A program made the position numbers and the translations under genes. From a virus: 36,129 nucleotides of DNA. The notes under the pieces are model-generated. The model saw only the letters and a program-made list of their open reading frames with translations. It made no database searches and was not told the DNA's origin. The stretch covers positions 1 through 36,129 of IMG/VR virus record IMGVR_UViG_3300046458_000065; one strand, 5' to 3'. Shown here piece after piece: positions 21,009 through 29,103 of the stretch (within the stretch, counting starts at the first letter, position 1; each line of letters begins with the position of its first letter).

Positions 21009-21896
21009 GTGTCTGCACATAACCCCGCGCCAGTGGCGCACGAGCAACAGCTTCACATCATTCCGCACGCGGCGACCAGCACCAGTGCGCTCGTGCTGGA
21101 TGGTGACAGCCTCGACAAGATGATGCGCCTGGCGGACGTCATGGCCACCGGCCGCGCGACACTGCCGAAGCACTTCAATGGCAACTCCGCCGACTGCCTG
21201 GCTGTGATCATGCAGTCTATGCAATGGAAGATGAACCCCTTCGCCGTGGCGCAGAAAACGCACCTGGTGAACGGTGTCCTCGGCTACGAGGCACAGCTCG
21301 TAAACGCTGTAATTACCACCTGCGCGCCGGTCGTAGATCGCCTGCATTACGAATGGTTTGGCGACTGGGAAAAAGTGATCGGCAAGTTCACGATCAAGAC
21401 CGGCGACAAAGGCGAGTACCGCGTCCCAGGCTGGAAGATGCAGGACGAGGAAGGCTTGGGCGTGAAGGTCTGGGCCACCTTCCGCGGTGAAGACGAGCCT
21501 CGCGTGCTGGAATTGCTACTAGCGCAAGCGCGCACTCGCAACAGCACTCTGTGGGCCGACGATCCCCGTCAGCAGTTGGCCTACCTGGCCACCAAGCGCT
21601 GGTCCCGCCTCTACTGCCCTGATGTGATCCTCGGCGTTTACAGCCCTGATGAACTGGAGGAAAGCGCCCCGCGTGTTCGCGACGTCTCTCCGACTCGTGG
21701 AGCGGAGCCCGCCGGCCTGCCGCCCTACCCCGAGGACAAGCTCGCTGAGAACCTGCCCAAGTGGCAGAAATCAGTCGACGCTGGCAAGTCCTCGCCCGAG
21801 CACCTGATCGCAACCATCAGCAGCAAATACACCCTGAGCGAGCAGCAGATCGAGCAGATCAAAAACCTCGCGCCCATCGAAGGAGAATCCGCATGA
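21009..21896 (+). CDS. recT: RecT family single-strand annealing protein
   Basis: A ~295-residue RecT-type annealing recombinase that coats exonuclease-generated ssDNA and pairs it with a complementary strand. Conserved segments are MMRLADVMATGRATLPKHFN, ADCLAVIMQSMQWKMNPFAV, AQKTHLVNGVLGYEAQLVNA and the QQLAYLATKRWSRLYCPDVI block. AAGGAG stands 5 bases before GTG 21009, which is preferred; ATG 20991 in frame would place the SD inside the gene. It overlaps the exonuclease gene by 4 bases, forming a recombination pair like RecE/RecT or Red alpha/beta. Confidence 0.94.
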   Translation: MSAHNPAPVAHEQQLHIIPHAATSTSALVLDGDSLDKMMRLADVMATGRATLPKHFNGNSADCLAVIMQSMQWKMNPFAVAQKTHLVNGVLGYEAQLVNAVITTCAPVVDRLHYEWFGDWEKVIGKFTIKTGDKGEYRVPGWKMQDEEGLGVKVWATFRGEDEPRVLELLLAQARTRNSTLWADDPRQQLAYLATKRWSRLYCPDVILGVYSPDELEESAPRVRDVSPTRGAEPAGLPPYPEDKLAENLPKWQKSVDAGKSSPEHLIATISSKYTLSEQQIEQIKNLAPIEGESA

Positions 21897-23551
21897 AGAT
21901 CCATAACGTCGCCCAGGGAACTCCCGAGTGGCATGCGCTGCGCGCCAACTATCACACTGCATCCGAAGCGCCCGCCATGATGGGTGACTCAAAGCAGATG
22001 AAACGCACCGAGCTGCTGCACGCCAAGAAGACCGGGCTTGATCGGGACATTTCGTGGTGGGTCCAGAAATACCTGTTCGATAAAGGCCACGATTCAGAAG
22101 CGCGCGCTCGGCCGATCCTTGAAGCGCGTATCGGCGAAGACCTCTTCCCAGTTGTCGGCACCGAAGGCGACCTGCTCGCGTCCCTGGACGGCTGCACCAT
22201 GCTTGGCGAAATTCTGTTCGAGCACAAAATGTGGAATGAACAGCTCGCCGCTGACGTGCGCGCCGGCGATCTGGACGCCCATTATTACTGGCAGCTGGAA
22301 CAGCAACTGCTTGTGTCCGGCGCTGAGAAAGTGATTTTCGTCTGCTCCGATGGTACTGAGGAGAACTTCGTCTCGATGGAGTACTTCCCCGTTCCCGGCC
22401 GCGCCGAAAAGCTTGTTGCAGGCTGGAAGCAGTTTGAAGCCGACCTCGAAACGTACGAGCCCGTCGAGGCCGCCCCAGAGGCAGTAGGCACTGCGCCGGA
22501 AACCCTGCCCGCTCTACGCATCGAAGTCACCGGCATGGTGACTGCCAGCAACCTTGAACAGTTTAAGGCTCGGTCATTGGCCGTCATTAGCGCCATTAAC
22601 ACCGACCTGCAGACCGATCAGCACTTCGCTGACGCGGACAAAACTGTGAAATGGTGCGGCGAAGTCGAATCGAAGCTGGCAGCGGCGAAACAGCACGCCC
22701 TCAGCCAAACAGAGTCGATCGACCTACTCTTCCGCACAATCGATCAGATCAGCGAACAAACTCGGACAAAGCGTCTGGAGCTCGAAAAGCTGGTCAAGGC
22801 TCGGAAGGTTGCGATTCGCGATGAGATCGTCACAAAGGCACAAGCAGCTCTAAGGGCGCATATTGACCATATCAATGCATCGCTGGGCGGCCGCGTGTTG
22901 CTGCCTCAAATCTCATCTGACTTCGCCGGCGCCATCAAAGGCAAGAAGTCGATAGCTAGCCTGCGCGACGCTGCCGAAAGCGAACTCGCCCGCGCGAAGA
23001 TCGATGCCAGCCAAAAGGCCGACGCGATCCGCCTCAACCTCGCCAGCCTGGCTGAACTGGCCGTCGACCATAACTTTCTGTTCAACGACATTCAGCAATT
23101 AGTCATGAAGGCCAACGATGACCTCGTGACGTTGATCAAGGTCCGCATCGACGAGCATAAGAAAGCCGAGGAAGAACGGCTGGAGAAACAGCGCCGGAAG
23201 ATCCGCGAGGAAGAAGCCAAGAAGCTCGCTGATGCCGAGGCCGCAAAGGTTGCCGAGCAAAACAAGGCCGCTGAGCAAGCAGCATCGGCCCTACCGGCTT
23301 CGACACCAATGTCAAAAACCCAACCTGCGACGCGGGTATCGACGGTACCGCCATCTGCCAAGATACCGCCGACGCCAATGAAGCTCGAAGCTCAGGTGAC
23401 CGATCTCGAGGCGCTGGTTAAGGCTGTCTACGAAGGCCGTGCCCCGATCTCGGTGCTTACCGTCAACTGGGGCGCACTCGACGACCTCGTTCACATTCAC
23501 GGCGCAGAATTCAGCATGGACGGGGTGGTCCTGCAGCAGGTGGCCGCATGA
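21893..23551 (+). CDS. YqaJ/lambda-exo type recombination nuclease with long coiled-coil tail
   Basis: A 552-residue protein. Residues 1-190 are a YqaJ-type PD-(D/E)xK nuclease: GTPEWHALRANYHTASEAPA start, ARARPILEARIGEDLFPVVG (Glu77), LLASLDGCTMLGEILFEHKM with Asp99, Glu110 and Lys112 as probable catalytic residues, and YYWQLEQQLLVSGAEKVIFV. It would resect DNA ends for RecT. Residues ~230-550 are helical with a long charged coiled coil (KKAEEERLEKQRRKIREEEA), a Pro/Thr-rich spacer and a small C-terminal domain. Stand-alone YqaJ nucleases are 200-350 residues, so this is a fusion or extended form. ATG overlaps the recT stop. Confidence 0.9.
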   Translation: MKIHNVAQGTPEWHALRANYHTASEAPAMMGDSKQMKRTELLHAKKTGLDRDISWWVQKYLFDKGHDSEARARPILEARIGEDLFPVVGTEGDLLASLDGCTMLGEILFEHKMWNEQLAADVRAGDLDAHYYWQLEQQLLVSGAEKVIFVCSDGTEENFVSMEYFPVPGRAEKLVAGWKQFEADLETYEPVEAAPEAVGTAPETLPALRIEVTGMVTASNLEQFKARSLAVISAINTDLQTDQHFADADKTVKWCGEVESKLAAAKQHALSQTESIDLLFRTIDQISEQTRTKRLELEKLVKARKVAIRDEIVTKAQAALRAHIDHINASLGGRVLLPQISSDFAGAIKGKKSIASLRDAAESELARAKIDASQKADAIRLNLASLAELAVDHNFLFNDIQQLVMKANDDLVTLIKVRIDEHKKAEEERLEKQRRKIREEEAKKLADAEAAKVAEQNKAAEQAASALPASTPMSKTQPATRVSTVPPSAKIPPTPMKLEAQVTDLEALVKAVYEGRAPISVLTVNWGALDDLVHIHGAEFSMDGVVLQQVAA

Positions 23552-23790
23552 TCAGCTTCAGCCTAAGTCCTGACGCTCCAACCCTCACCAAGTCAGCCGA
23601 ATTCGCCGCCGCGATGGCGGCTTATGAACAAAGCGGCGGCCGAATTACCCAAGGCGCCTGCTTCACCGGCAAGCCGATCCCGCCCAAGCGCCGGGACTGG
23701 ATAGACCCTGAAACGGTGCTCAAGCGCAAACCACCGCGCATCTCGGCAGCGGAGCGCAAGCGCCTCCGGCAAATGGCGGAGGCGATATGA
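23548..23790 (+). CDS. Hypothetical phage protein
   Basis: An 80-residue protein (MISFSLSPDAPTLTKSAEFA at the start) overlapping its neighbours by 4 bases on both sides. It is basic in the second half (PPKRRDWIDPETVLKRKPPR, ISAAERKRLRQMAEAI), suggesting nucleic-acid contact. It is part of the recombination operon. Family not recognised. Confidence 0.78.
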   Translation: MISFSLSPDAPTLTKSAEFAAAMAAYEQSGGRITQGACFTGKPIPPKRRDWIDPETVLKRKPPRISAAERKRLRQMAEAI

Positions 23791-24248
23791 GCAAGCGCAA
23801 GGCGAACAACATGCGCGTACGCATGGAGCGCTCCCTACGTGCCATGCTCAGCACCAATCATGTTTGCGTGGTGAACATTGACCCTAGCGGCAAGCAGCGA
23901 ATGTTCAACTGGAAGAACTGCAAACCTATCCTGGTGCGAAAGGTTGCTGATGCTGTGTGCGACATTGCGCATCACTGGACGATCTACATCAGCTGCATGT
24001 GCGCTCGGCAGGATGGCAGCGAATACCTGAAGTCGGTGGAAATCGCGCCGATCGGGATCTACCTTGCCAGCCAACTGACTGAGGCGATCGAGCACCACTA
24101 CACCGAGCTGCGCGACAGCTGCAACGCTCAGCACCTGGTCGCTTATGGCTGGATTGCGATTCCCGCAGATGTTTCGCTTGAGGAAAGCCAAGCTGCGAAA
24201 TTGTTCGTCGCGGCTGGTGCCTGGAATCAGGACAAGGTGGCCGCGTGA
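23787..24248 (+). CDS. Hypothetical phage protein (153 aa)
   Basis: ATG 23787 overlaps the previous stop. It starts MSKRKANNMRVRMERSLRAM with a basic N-terminus, followed by beta-rich segments (VCVVNIDPSGKQRMFNWKNC, WTIYISCMCARQDGSEYLKS) and a helical end (ESQAAKLFVAAGAWNQDKVA). I recall similar proteins in Pseudomonas prophages without an assigned role. A GTG overlapping its stop (24245) could start another frame, but the better next gene begins at 24330. Confidence 0.8.
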   Translation: MSKRKANNMRVRMERSLRAMLSTNHVCVVNIDPSGKQRMFNWKNCKPILVRKVADAVCDIAHHWTIYISCMCARQDGSEYLKSVEIAPIGIYLASQLTEAIEHHYTELRDSCNAQHLVAYGWIAIPADVSLEESQAAKLFVAAGAWNQDKVAA

Positions 24249-24329
24249 AGCGCATCAGCAGACTTGTCGCCCAGCGCCGGCGGCAGGAACACATTCATTT
24301 GCCACCGAGTGGCCTTACCGGAGAATGCC

Positions 24330-24581
24330 ATGGCAGCAAAAACGCCCAAGCAGCGCCAGCAGGACAAGCGCGACCGGGACAAGATGTCGAAGGAGGAACG
24401 CGAGGCTCGCCTTCTGTCACGGCGCATCGTCACGGACCTTTATCACAACGATGACGCCGCGCTGAAACGGGTGATGGCCCGTGCTGATATCGGAGAAGAA
24501 CAGGACATCCTGTCCAGGTTGATTCGCGGCGCTGACCGGATGAGTGACGAACAGCTCGCGGATCACATCCGCATTGCGTGA
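24330..24581 (+). CDS. Hypothetical charged phage protein
   Basis: An 83-residue protein starting at ATG 24330 (MAAKTPKQRQQDKRDRDKMS) with CGGAGA upstream. The first 35 residues are almost entirely charged, then a helical C-terminal half (HNDDAALKRVMARADIGEEQ). It ends the first uninterrupted part of the rightward operon; the following 2.4 kb are counter-oriented. Not recognised. Confidence 0.75.
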   Translation: MAAKTPKQRQQDKRDRDKMSKEEREARLLSRRIVTDLYHNDDAALKRVMARADIGEEQDILSRLIRGADRMSDEQLADHIRIA

Positions 24582-24639
24582 CACTCGGCCGTCATGCTAT
24601 GCCGTGCATATGTCGGATGATACTGAGAAATAACTCCCC

Positions 24640-25398
24640 TCAGCTCGGGCAGTGGCGCGGCTCACCGACCCAGCTAAAGGATGCCAGTGCTCGCTCAAAT
24701 ATAGCGACAAGATTATTCAGCGACGCTGGGGAGATATCGAGTTCTCCAACTGTACCGTCCTCGAGAGTCGCGCAGTAGGTATCGCCATTAAGCGTATTAA
24801 GAATCACCACGCCTCCTGGCGAAGATACGATCCCTATATCAAATTCCTTCAATGCGATAGCACGTTTCTTACGATCCAGCTTACGCAACCTATCCTCAAT
24901 GTGATGTGAGGTGTCTCTAAGACTACGGAGGTCCGGAAATGCTTCGAGAAACATATTGTGCGAAATTTGTAGCTCTGATGGGGCTCCTTCAAGCTTCATG
25001 AGCACTGCGAGCACTTTCTCGAACGAATCCAAGGCGTATACAAAGGATTTCGCGCAGATGAGTGCTCTGAATCTAGGAAAGTGAAACGGTATAGCACCAG
25101 CAGCCCATCTTTCATTTTTATAAATATGCTCTACCTTCATTCGGATATCTTCTGGAGAGCTCCCCTCGGTGACCTCGTTCAGGAATATTTCTTTGTAGAT
25201 CGCGACTCGTCTTTCGTTGCCGCTTCCTAAACGATCCGATGGTGGTTCACATCTGACTTGTTGAAAAAGATTGAGTGCCGAATTAGCTTCATAGACCAAT
25301 TGCTCAAGGCAATCGATTAGCTCAATCGAAGCGCTGTTCAAGCCCGCATCAATATTTGTGAGACCCATCCCTGGGATCAGAAACTCAGCGATATACAT
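24640..25398 (-). CDS. Hypothetical protein with HEPN-like motif (accessory)
   Basis: A 252-residue protein if started at ATG 25398 (MYIAEFLIPGMGLTNIDAGL); a longer frame to 25455 has no SD. It is mostly helical, with a small beta-rich C-terminal domain (GVVILNTLNGDTYCATLEDG). The segment LRDTSHHIEDRLRKLDRKKR near residue 165 resembles the R-x(3-6)-H signature followed by acidic/Arg residues seen in HEPN-type RNases; this is suggestive only. Its base composition is more AT-rich than neighbouring core genes, which suggests transfer. It is the last gene of the first counter-oriented block. Confidence 0.72.
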   Translation of the reverse strand: MYIAEFLIPGMGLTNIDAGLNSASIELIDCLEQLVYEANSALNLFQQVRCEPPSDRLGSGNERRVAIYKEIFLNEVTEGSSPEDIRMKVEHIYKNERWAAGAIPFHFPRFRALICAKSFVYALDSFEKVLAVLMKLEGAPSELQISHNMFLEAFPDLRSLRDTSHHIEDRLRKLDRKKRAIALKEFDIGIVSSPGGVVILNTLNGDTYCATLEDGTVGELDISPASLNNLVAIFERALASFSWVGEPRHCPS

Positions 25399-25548
25399 TT
25401 TCAATCTCGGTGAAAGGCATCTCCGGGCCCTGGATCGGGCCATGCCGGTCACCACGTATAGCCTACCACCAACCTATTTGCCACCGAACTTTCGGAGGCT
25501 TAATACCGAGCGGAGATCGTGTGGCACACCAAAACCGCCGTGGCTGCG

Positions 25549-26196
25549 CTACATTTTTGTCCGAAGAAAGACTTCCACTTCAGTGAGGCGATCCTTAAAC
25601 CGCAGACCGAAAGCATTTTCCTGGCCATCAGCATACAAAACGCCCTTATGCTCGACCCAAGCCTTCGCATAAAGCTCCCTTGTTTCGGCATCCACTGCCG
25701 GATCCATCGCAGAAGTGTAGCGCCTGGCTACAGTCCACCATTCGTCTTTCATAGCAACCAACGCGCCAACCAATCCATCAACTTCGTGGCCCCAAAGCGC
25801 CTTGGCTTCCAAAAGGTAAGCGCGAACCGGAGCGAGTGAGTTATCAATGGCGCTCAAACGAGCCCGGTAAATCGAGTAAGCGAAAGCGTACCGTTTGCCT
25901 GGAACTGGCGAGCCAGCGAAGCGAGAAGCCTCTTCCTCGCTCAGTTCGCTCAGACTCATACCTATGTCTCGAGCAGCGTTAAGGGTTGCTTCATATGAGT
26001 AGATGGCAACCAGCAACTTTCGTGACAACTCATGGTTCGCGGTACCCCGCAATTGCTGCTTCCATGTCTTCAGCCCTAACCAGCCAAATACGACACCAGC
26101 CACAACTGTACATACGCTTGCGACCGATCCAATCACGGAGGCGACATCCTTAGTTACTTCCCACTGAACCTCAGTGAACGTCAAGCAAAGATCCAT
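25549..26196 (-). CDS. Membrane-anchored hypothetical protein (accessory)
   Basis: A 215-residue protein with GGGGAG 7 bases before ATG 26196. A single hydrophobic helix (SVIGSVASVCTVVAGVVFGW, about residues 20-39) is followed by LGLKTWKQQLRGTANHELSR and a long helical cytoplasmic domain. The TM-GLxTWK..L arrangement occurs in many uncharacterised bacterial membrane proteins encoded in cargo regions. No enzyme motif is visible. It lies in the counter-oriented block and is likely expressed independently of the lytic operon. Confidence 0.75.
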   Translation of the reverse strand: MDLCLTFTEVQWEVTKDVASVIGSVASVCTVVAGVVFGWLGLKTWKQQLRGTANHELSRKLLVAIYSYEATLNAARDIGMSLSELSEEEASRFAGSPVPGKRYAFAYSIYRARLSAIDNSLAPVRAYLLEAKALWGHEVDGLVGALVAMKDEWWTVARRYTSAMDPAVDAETRELYAKAWVEHKGVLYADGQENAFGLRFKDRLTEVEVFLRTKM

Positions 26197-26289
26197 AGCG
26201 AACTCCCCAAAACCTTATGCTCGCCTTATTCAACCAAATTGCCACCATCCGACATGCATGGAACATTGTCATGAGTGAATTCATCGTGA

Positions 26290-26490
26290 TCATTCCACCG
26301 CAAGCATATCGACCGCCCTTTCTATTTCCAATATTGCTTGCGAGACATACCAGCTGCCATAAACCCGATCAACGATAAGAGCTTCTGCCGCTCCCCCGGC
26401 CAACGCTTCCAGGTCGACACCCTGTTTTTTTGCCGTGGCCAGCAGCGACTTCAATGCGATCCCAAGTGCAACTTCCCGTTCCTCGCCCAT
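26290..26490 (-). CDS. Small paralogous protein, copy P1
   Basis: 66 residues: MGEEREVALGIALKSLLATA then KKQGVDLEALAGGAAEALIV and an alpha-helical end (ILEIERAVDMLAVE). It shares the pattern M-x-E-x-R-x-(L/V)-A-(L/M)-x-x-A-(L/I)-x-(A/S)-x-L-x-x-A with genes at 26526, 27892 and 28162, and has a similar leader with CCACAGGA before the start. It follows copy P2 by 35 bases in the same direction. The family is not one I can name; all copies are all-helical, acidic and Cys-poor, so protein-protein or regulatory roles are possible. Confidence 0.75.
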   Translation of the reverse strand: MGEEREVALGIALKSLLATAKKQGVDLEALAGGAAEALIVDRVYGSWYVSQAILEIERAVDMLAVE

Positions 26491-26525
26491 GACGCTCTTG
26501 ATTCCTGTGGTGTGTAAGCCCCAAC

Positions 26526-26735
26526 TTATCGATTTTCGTCAAGATCGAGCACGTCTGCAGCAATTTCGATCTCCCTGATAGCGGCAGCGATAGAAGGAGA
26601 AACGTTGCTGGGCACGAGCGTAAGCGACTCGATTGCCTTTTCACAGAGCTCGTCGACATCTACATAGAGCCCGCGCGCGGCAGTGAGCACCGCCTCAAGC
26701 GCTATCGAAAGAGCCAATTCCCGGTTTTCGCTCAT
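26526..26735 (-). CDS. Small paralogous protein, copy P2
   Basis: 69 residues starting at ATG 26735: MSENRELALSIALEAVLTAA, then RGLYVDVDELCEKAIESLTL and an end AAIREIEIAADVLDLDENR. GGAAGGGAGAAGG forms the SD region; the leader CGCTCCACAGGA recurs nearly unchanged before copy P4 (28374). A longer frame to 26921 reads through the gene at 26783 and is rejected. P2 and P1 form one pair; P4 and P3 form a second. Confidence 0.78.
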   Translation of the reverse strand: MSENRELALSIALEAVLTAARGLYVDVDELCEKAIESLTLVPSNVSPSIAAAIREIEIAADVLDLDENR

Positions 26736-26782
26736 GACCTTCTCCCTTCCTGTGGAGCGGTAAGCGTAGGTCAAATGGATGC

Positions 26783-27031
26783 TCAGTCCAACGGCTGAAC
26801 CTTCCACCGATAATAGGAATAAAGGTGCACCCTGCAATCGTCTGATTTCTTCTCCTTCTCTTTGACCTGCAAGCGGAATTTTGCACCGACCCGACTCGAC
26901 TCTCTGAAGCTTTTCGCGCACTCAACCACGAGAGTAGGCGGGTATTTCTGACCAGGGAGAGGTCGTGCGCGATTCTCGCCTCTTCTCTGATCGAAGAAGA
27001 TTTCAACGTCGAGCAATTCGTACTGGCTCAC
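26783..27031 (-). CDS. Hypothetical protein (82 aa, accessory)
   Basis: It starts at GTG 27031 with GGAG about 9 bases upstream (MSQYELLDVEIFFDQRRGEN). The middle (LPGQKYPPTLVVECAKSFRE, then SSRVGAKFRLQVKEKEKKSD) and the end (VHLYSYYRWKVQPLD) are beta-rich and basic, giving a compact domain of the size of small nucleic-acid-binding folds. It is the first gene of the counter-oriented block and stands about 30 bases from the C-rich/35-bp repeat linker. Not recognised. Confidence 0.65.
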   Translation of the reverse strand: MSQYELLDVEIFFDQRRGENRARPLPGQKYPPTLVVECAKSFRESSRVGAKFRLQVKEKEKKSDDCRVHLYSYYRWKVQPLD

Positions 27032-27071
27032 AAAGGCCGCTCCATCAGCATTCGAACAATCACCAATACCT

Positions 27072-27106
27072 CACTTCCACGAATCACGCCACTGGCGAGG
27101 ATCAGC
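27072..27106. repeat. 35-bp direct repeat, copy 1
   Basis: Identical over 35 bases to 29114-29148 (begins CACTTCCACG, ends GCGAGGATCAGC). Here it provides the SD (GAGG) of the PAPS-reductase-like gene. The second copy precedes a gene remnant. Confidence 0.92.
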
Positions 27107-27107
27107 G

Positions 27108-27878
27108 ATGTCCCAAATATTGAAGCCTCCTACCATGGTCAGCTACGGCGCCGGGACCAACAGCACCGCCATGCTTGTGGAAATGGTCCGGCGCGGCGAA
27201 CACGTCGACCTCGTCACATTTGCCGATACTGGCGGCGAGCGCCCTGAGACCTATGCCTACGTCGAAATGTTCAGCGCCTGGTTGGTCGAGCGTGGGATGC
27301 CGCACATCTTCACTGTGAAGAAAGGCGGTCGCGAAGAAACGCTCGAAGAGAATTGCCTGCGGATGAACATGCTGCCAAGCGTGGCTTACGGCTTCAAATC
27401 CTGCTCAAAGAAATTCAAGATCGAGCCGCAGGAGAAGTTCGCGAACAATCATTCGCTGACACTTGCCGCCTGGGCAGAGGGATTGAAGGTGGTGAAGTGC
27501 ATCGGCTACGACGCTGGCGAGCCGCACCGAGCCAAGTTCTTCGAGGACAAGAAATACCAGTGGCGATACCCCTTGCTTGAGTGGGACATGGGTCGCGAGG
27601 AATGCATTGACTCCATTCGCTCCGCTGGCTTGCCGCTTCCTGGCAAAAGCAGCTGCTTCTTCTGCCCGAACGCCAAACCGCCCGAGATTCTGTCCCTGCC
27701 TGACGATCTGCAAAACCGCGCCATCGCTTTGGAGCGAAACGCAGCGCTGACCAGCATCAAAGGACTCGGCCGTCGCTGGCGCTGGGAGGACTTAATCGCG
27801 TCTGACCGACAGCAGATGGACATGTTTTCTCAACCGCCTGAAATGCCGTGCGGTTGCTATGACGGCGACGCCGCCTGA
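27108..27878 (+). CDS. PAPS reductase-like (PP-loop, adenylyl-binding) phage protein
   Basis: A 256-residue protein with a modified PP-loop at the N-terminus (MVSYGAGTNSTAMLVEMVRR; usual SGGxDS), VTFADTGGERPETYAYVEMF, the GFKSCSKKFKIEP segment, and Cys-rich ends (SSCFFCPNAKPPEI; PCGCYDGD). Phage members of the PAPS-reductase/DndC-like superfamily are widespread; their substrate is not established, with tRNA or DNA thiolation or nucleotide chemistry proposed. The four clustered Cys could bind an Fe-S cluster. GAGG 7 bases before the ATG lies within the 35-bp repeat. It is isolated between two counter-oriented blocks. Confidence 0.88.
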   Translation: MSQILKPPTMVSYGAGTNSTAMLVEMVRRGEHVDLVTFADTGGERPETYAYVEMFSAWLVERGMPHIFTVKKGGREETLEENCLRMNMLPSVAYGFKSCSKKFKIEPQEKFANNHSLTLAAWAEGLKVVKCIGYDAGEPHRAKFFEDKKYQWRYPLLEWDMGREECIDSIRSAGLPLPGKSSCFFCPNAKPPEILSLPDDLQNRAIALERNAALTSIKGLGRRWRWEDLIASDRQQMDMFSQPPEMPCGCYDGDAA

Positions 27879-27891
27879 TCACATCCCGGCA

Positions 27892-28107
27892 TCACACGCC
27901 CTCAACCCCGTCATAATCCAGCGAATCAGCCGCAGCCTCAATCGCCGCACTGGCCTCGGCCACCTCTTCAGCTTCGAATGATCTGTCGCGCAGCATTGAT
28001 TGAATTGCGGCCTCCGTAAGCTCGTCGACGTCTACATAAAGCTCTTGCGCTGCAAGCAACAACGCTTTCACCGCCATCCGCAAAACCTTTTCCCTGTCTT
28101 CGATCAT
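27892..28107 (-). CDS. Small paralogous protein, copy P3
   Basis: 71 residues from ATG 28107 (GTG 28110 adjacent is the alternative), GGAGG 8 bases upstream: MIEDREKVLRMAVKALLLAA, QELYVDVDELTEAAIQSMLR, ending ASAAIEAAADSLDYDGVEGV. The centre LYVDVDEL is identical to P2, and the layout after P4 mirrors P1 after P2. It converges on the PAPS-reductase-like gene with a 13-base gap. Confidence 0.75.
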   Translation of the reverse strand: MIEDREKVLRMAVKALLLAAQELYVDVDELTEAAIQSMLRDRSFEAEEVAEASAAIEAAADSLDYDGVEGV

Positions 28108-28161
28108 CACTGTTTCCTCCCTGAGAAAATCGAGCTTAGACGATCGTAAGAAAAGCGCTGC

Positions 28162-28374
28162 TCAGTGGTTTGGAAACTGAGTTCGTTTGATGTCGTACGC
28201 CAGACGCTGGATTGTCGTTGCGGCCAAGATGCTTTGCTGGTCGTACCCGCCAGTGTCACCGAGCCACTCCACAGCGCCATCACAAAGCGCCTGTACATGA
28301 ACCCCTTGCATTTTCGCGGCTTGAAGGATTGCTCTGATCGCGAGCTGCATTGCCAATTCCCTGTCTTCGCTCAT
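28162..28374 (-). CDS. Small paralogous protein, copy P4
   Basis: 70 residues: MSEDRELAMQLAIRAILQAA, KMQGVHVQALCDGAVEWLGD, then a helical end (SILAATTIQRLAYDIKRTQF). The leader CGCTCCACAGGAGGGAAAAG nearly matches that of P2. The first 20 residues are the best-conserved part of the family. It is followed by P3 with a 54-base gap. Divergence between copies is high enough that these are old duplicates or independent acquisitions, not recent tandem copies. Confidence 0.76.
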   Translation of the reverse strand: MSEDRELAMQLAIRAILQAAKMQGVHVQALCDGAVEWLGDTGGYDQQSILAATTIQRLAYDIKRTQFPNH

Positions 28375-28419
28375 GACCTTTTCCCTCCTGTGGAGCGTTA
28401 AGGATATAGAAACCAGATC

Positions 28420-29001
28420 CTAAACGTAGGATCTCAACTTAAACCCTTCCAATGGCTTTCCAGTTATCTGTGTACACAGCTTGTTCATTGCCGCTTCGCA
28501 GTCTTTGATAACATCCTGTCCATATTCTGCAAAGCTATCCCAGCCTCCTGGGTGATCGGGATTTTCGGAATATTCAATTAAGCTATCTCTAACATGCTTA
28601 ACTTCCGCAAGCTCTTCGTATGCTCGTGAAACAGCTGAAAATATCTCAGCGTCAGCTTCGGCTAGACCAATAAAAATCTTTTCAAAAACCGACGTATGAA
28701 TAGGCCAAAGCGGGCTAGAACCCCAACTGCCCTTAGTACGCATTGCGATCTTAAGCCCTCCTGACGAAAGCTTTGAGATCTCCACAGATTTCAAGTCAGG
28801 ATCAGCTAATTCGGACATTACACCTTTCAAATGCTTTACAGACCACGCGTTCTTACGCAGCTCTTCGAGTATCAAAAGTTTGTATGCAGATATTTTTCTT
28901 TGCCTTTCAGTTTTCTTTTTGAATACGTCCAATATTTCTTTTAGCACGAAGATCAATACTGCACATACAACCGTTATTGGAAGAAAGTCCTTTAAAATCA
29001 T
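28420..29001 (-). CDS. Membrane-anchored hypothetical protein (accessory, AT-rich)
   Basis: A 193-residue protein from ATG 29001 with CGGAG 6 bases upstream; a longer frame to 29070 has no SD. A single N-terminal helix (LPITVVCAVLIFVLKEILDV) is followed by a basic stretch (FKKKTERQRKISAYKLLILE) and a helical cytoplasmic domain (EELRKNAWSVKHLKGVMSEL and onward). Codon use is distinctly AT-richer than the phage core, indicating transfer. The one-TM plus helical-domain plan is shared with the 25549-26196 product, although the sequences do not align by eye. Confidence 0.75.
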   Translation of the reverse strand: MILKDFLPITVVCAVLIFVLKEILDVFKKKTERQRKISAYKLLILEELRKNAWSVKHLKGVMSELADPDLKSVEISKLSSGGLKIAMRTKGSWGSSPLWPIHTSVFEKIFIGLAEADAEIFSAVSRAYEELAEVKHVRDSLIEYSENPDHPGGWDSFAEYGQDVIKDCEAAMNKLCTQITGKPLEGFKLRSYV

Positions 29002-29103
29002 TTTTTGCTCCGTTTGATAAATAGCCAAGTGAACTTGCTGAATTTTGCCATGAGGATAGAAATCTAGCATCCAGCCCCTGCTCCAGATTTCCTAAAGGGC
29101 CAA

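Noticed and set aside
24245-24454. GTG-initiated frame overlapping the stop of the 153-aa gene
   Set aside because: The GTGA overlap looks like coupling, but the frame soon overlaps the better-supported gene at 24330 and its composition there is shadow-like; at most a short coupled leader peptide.
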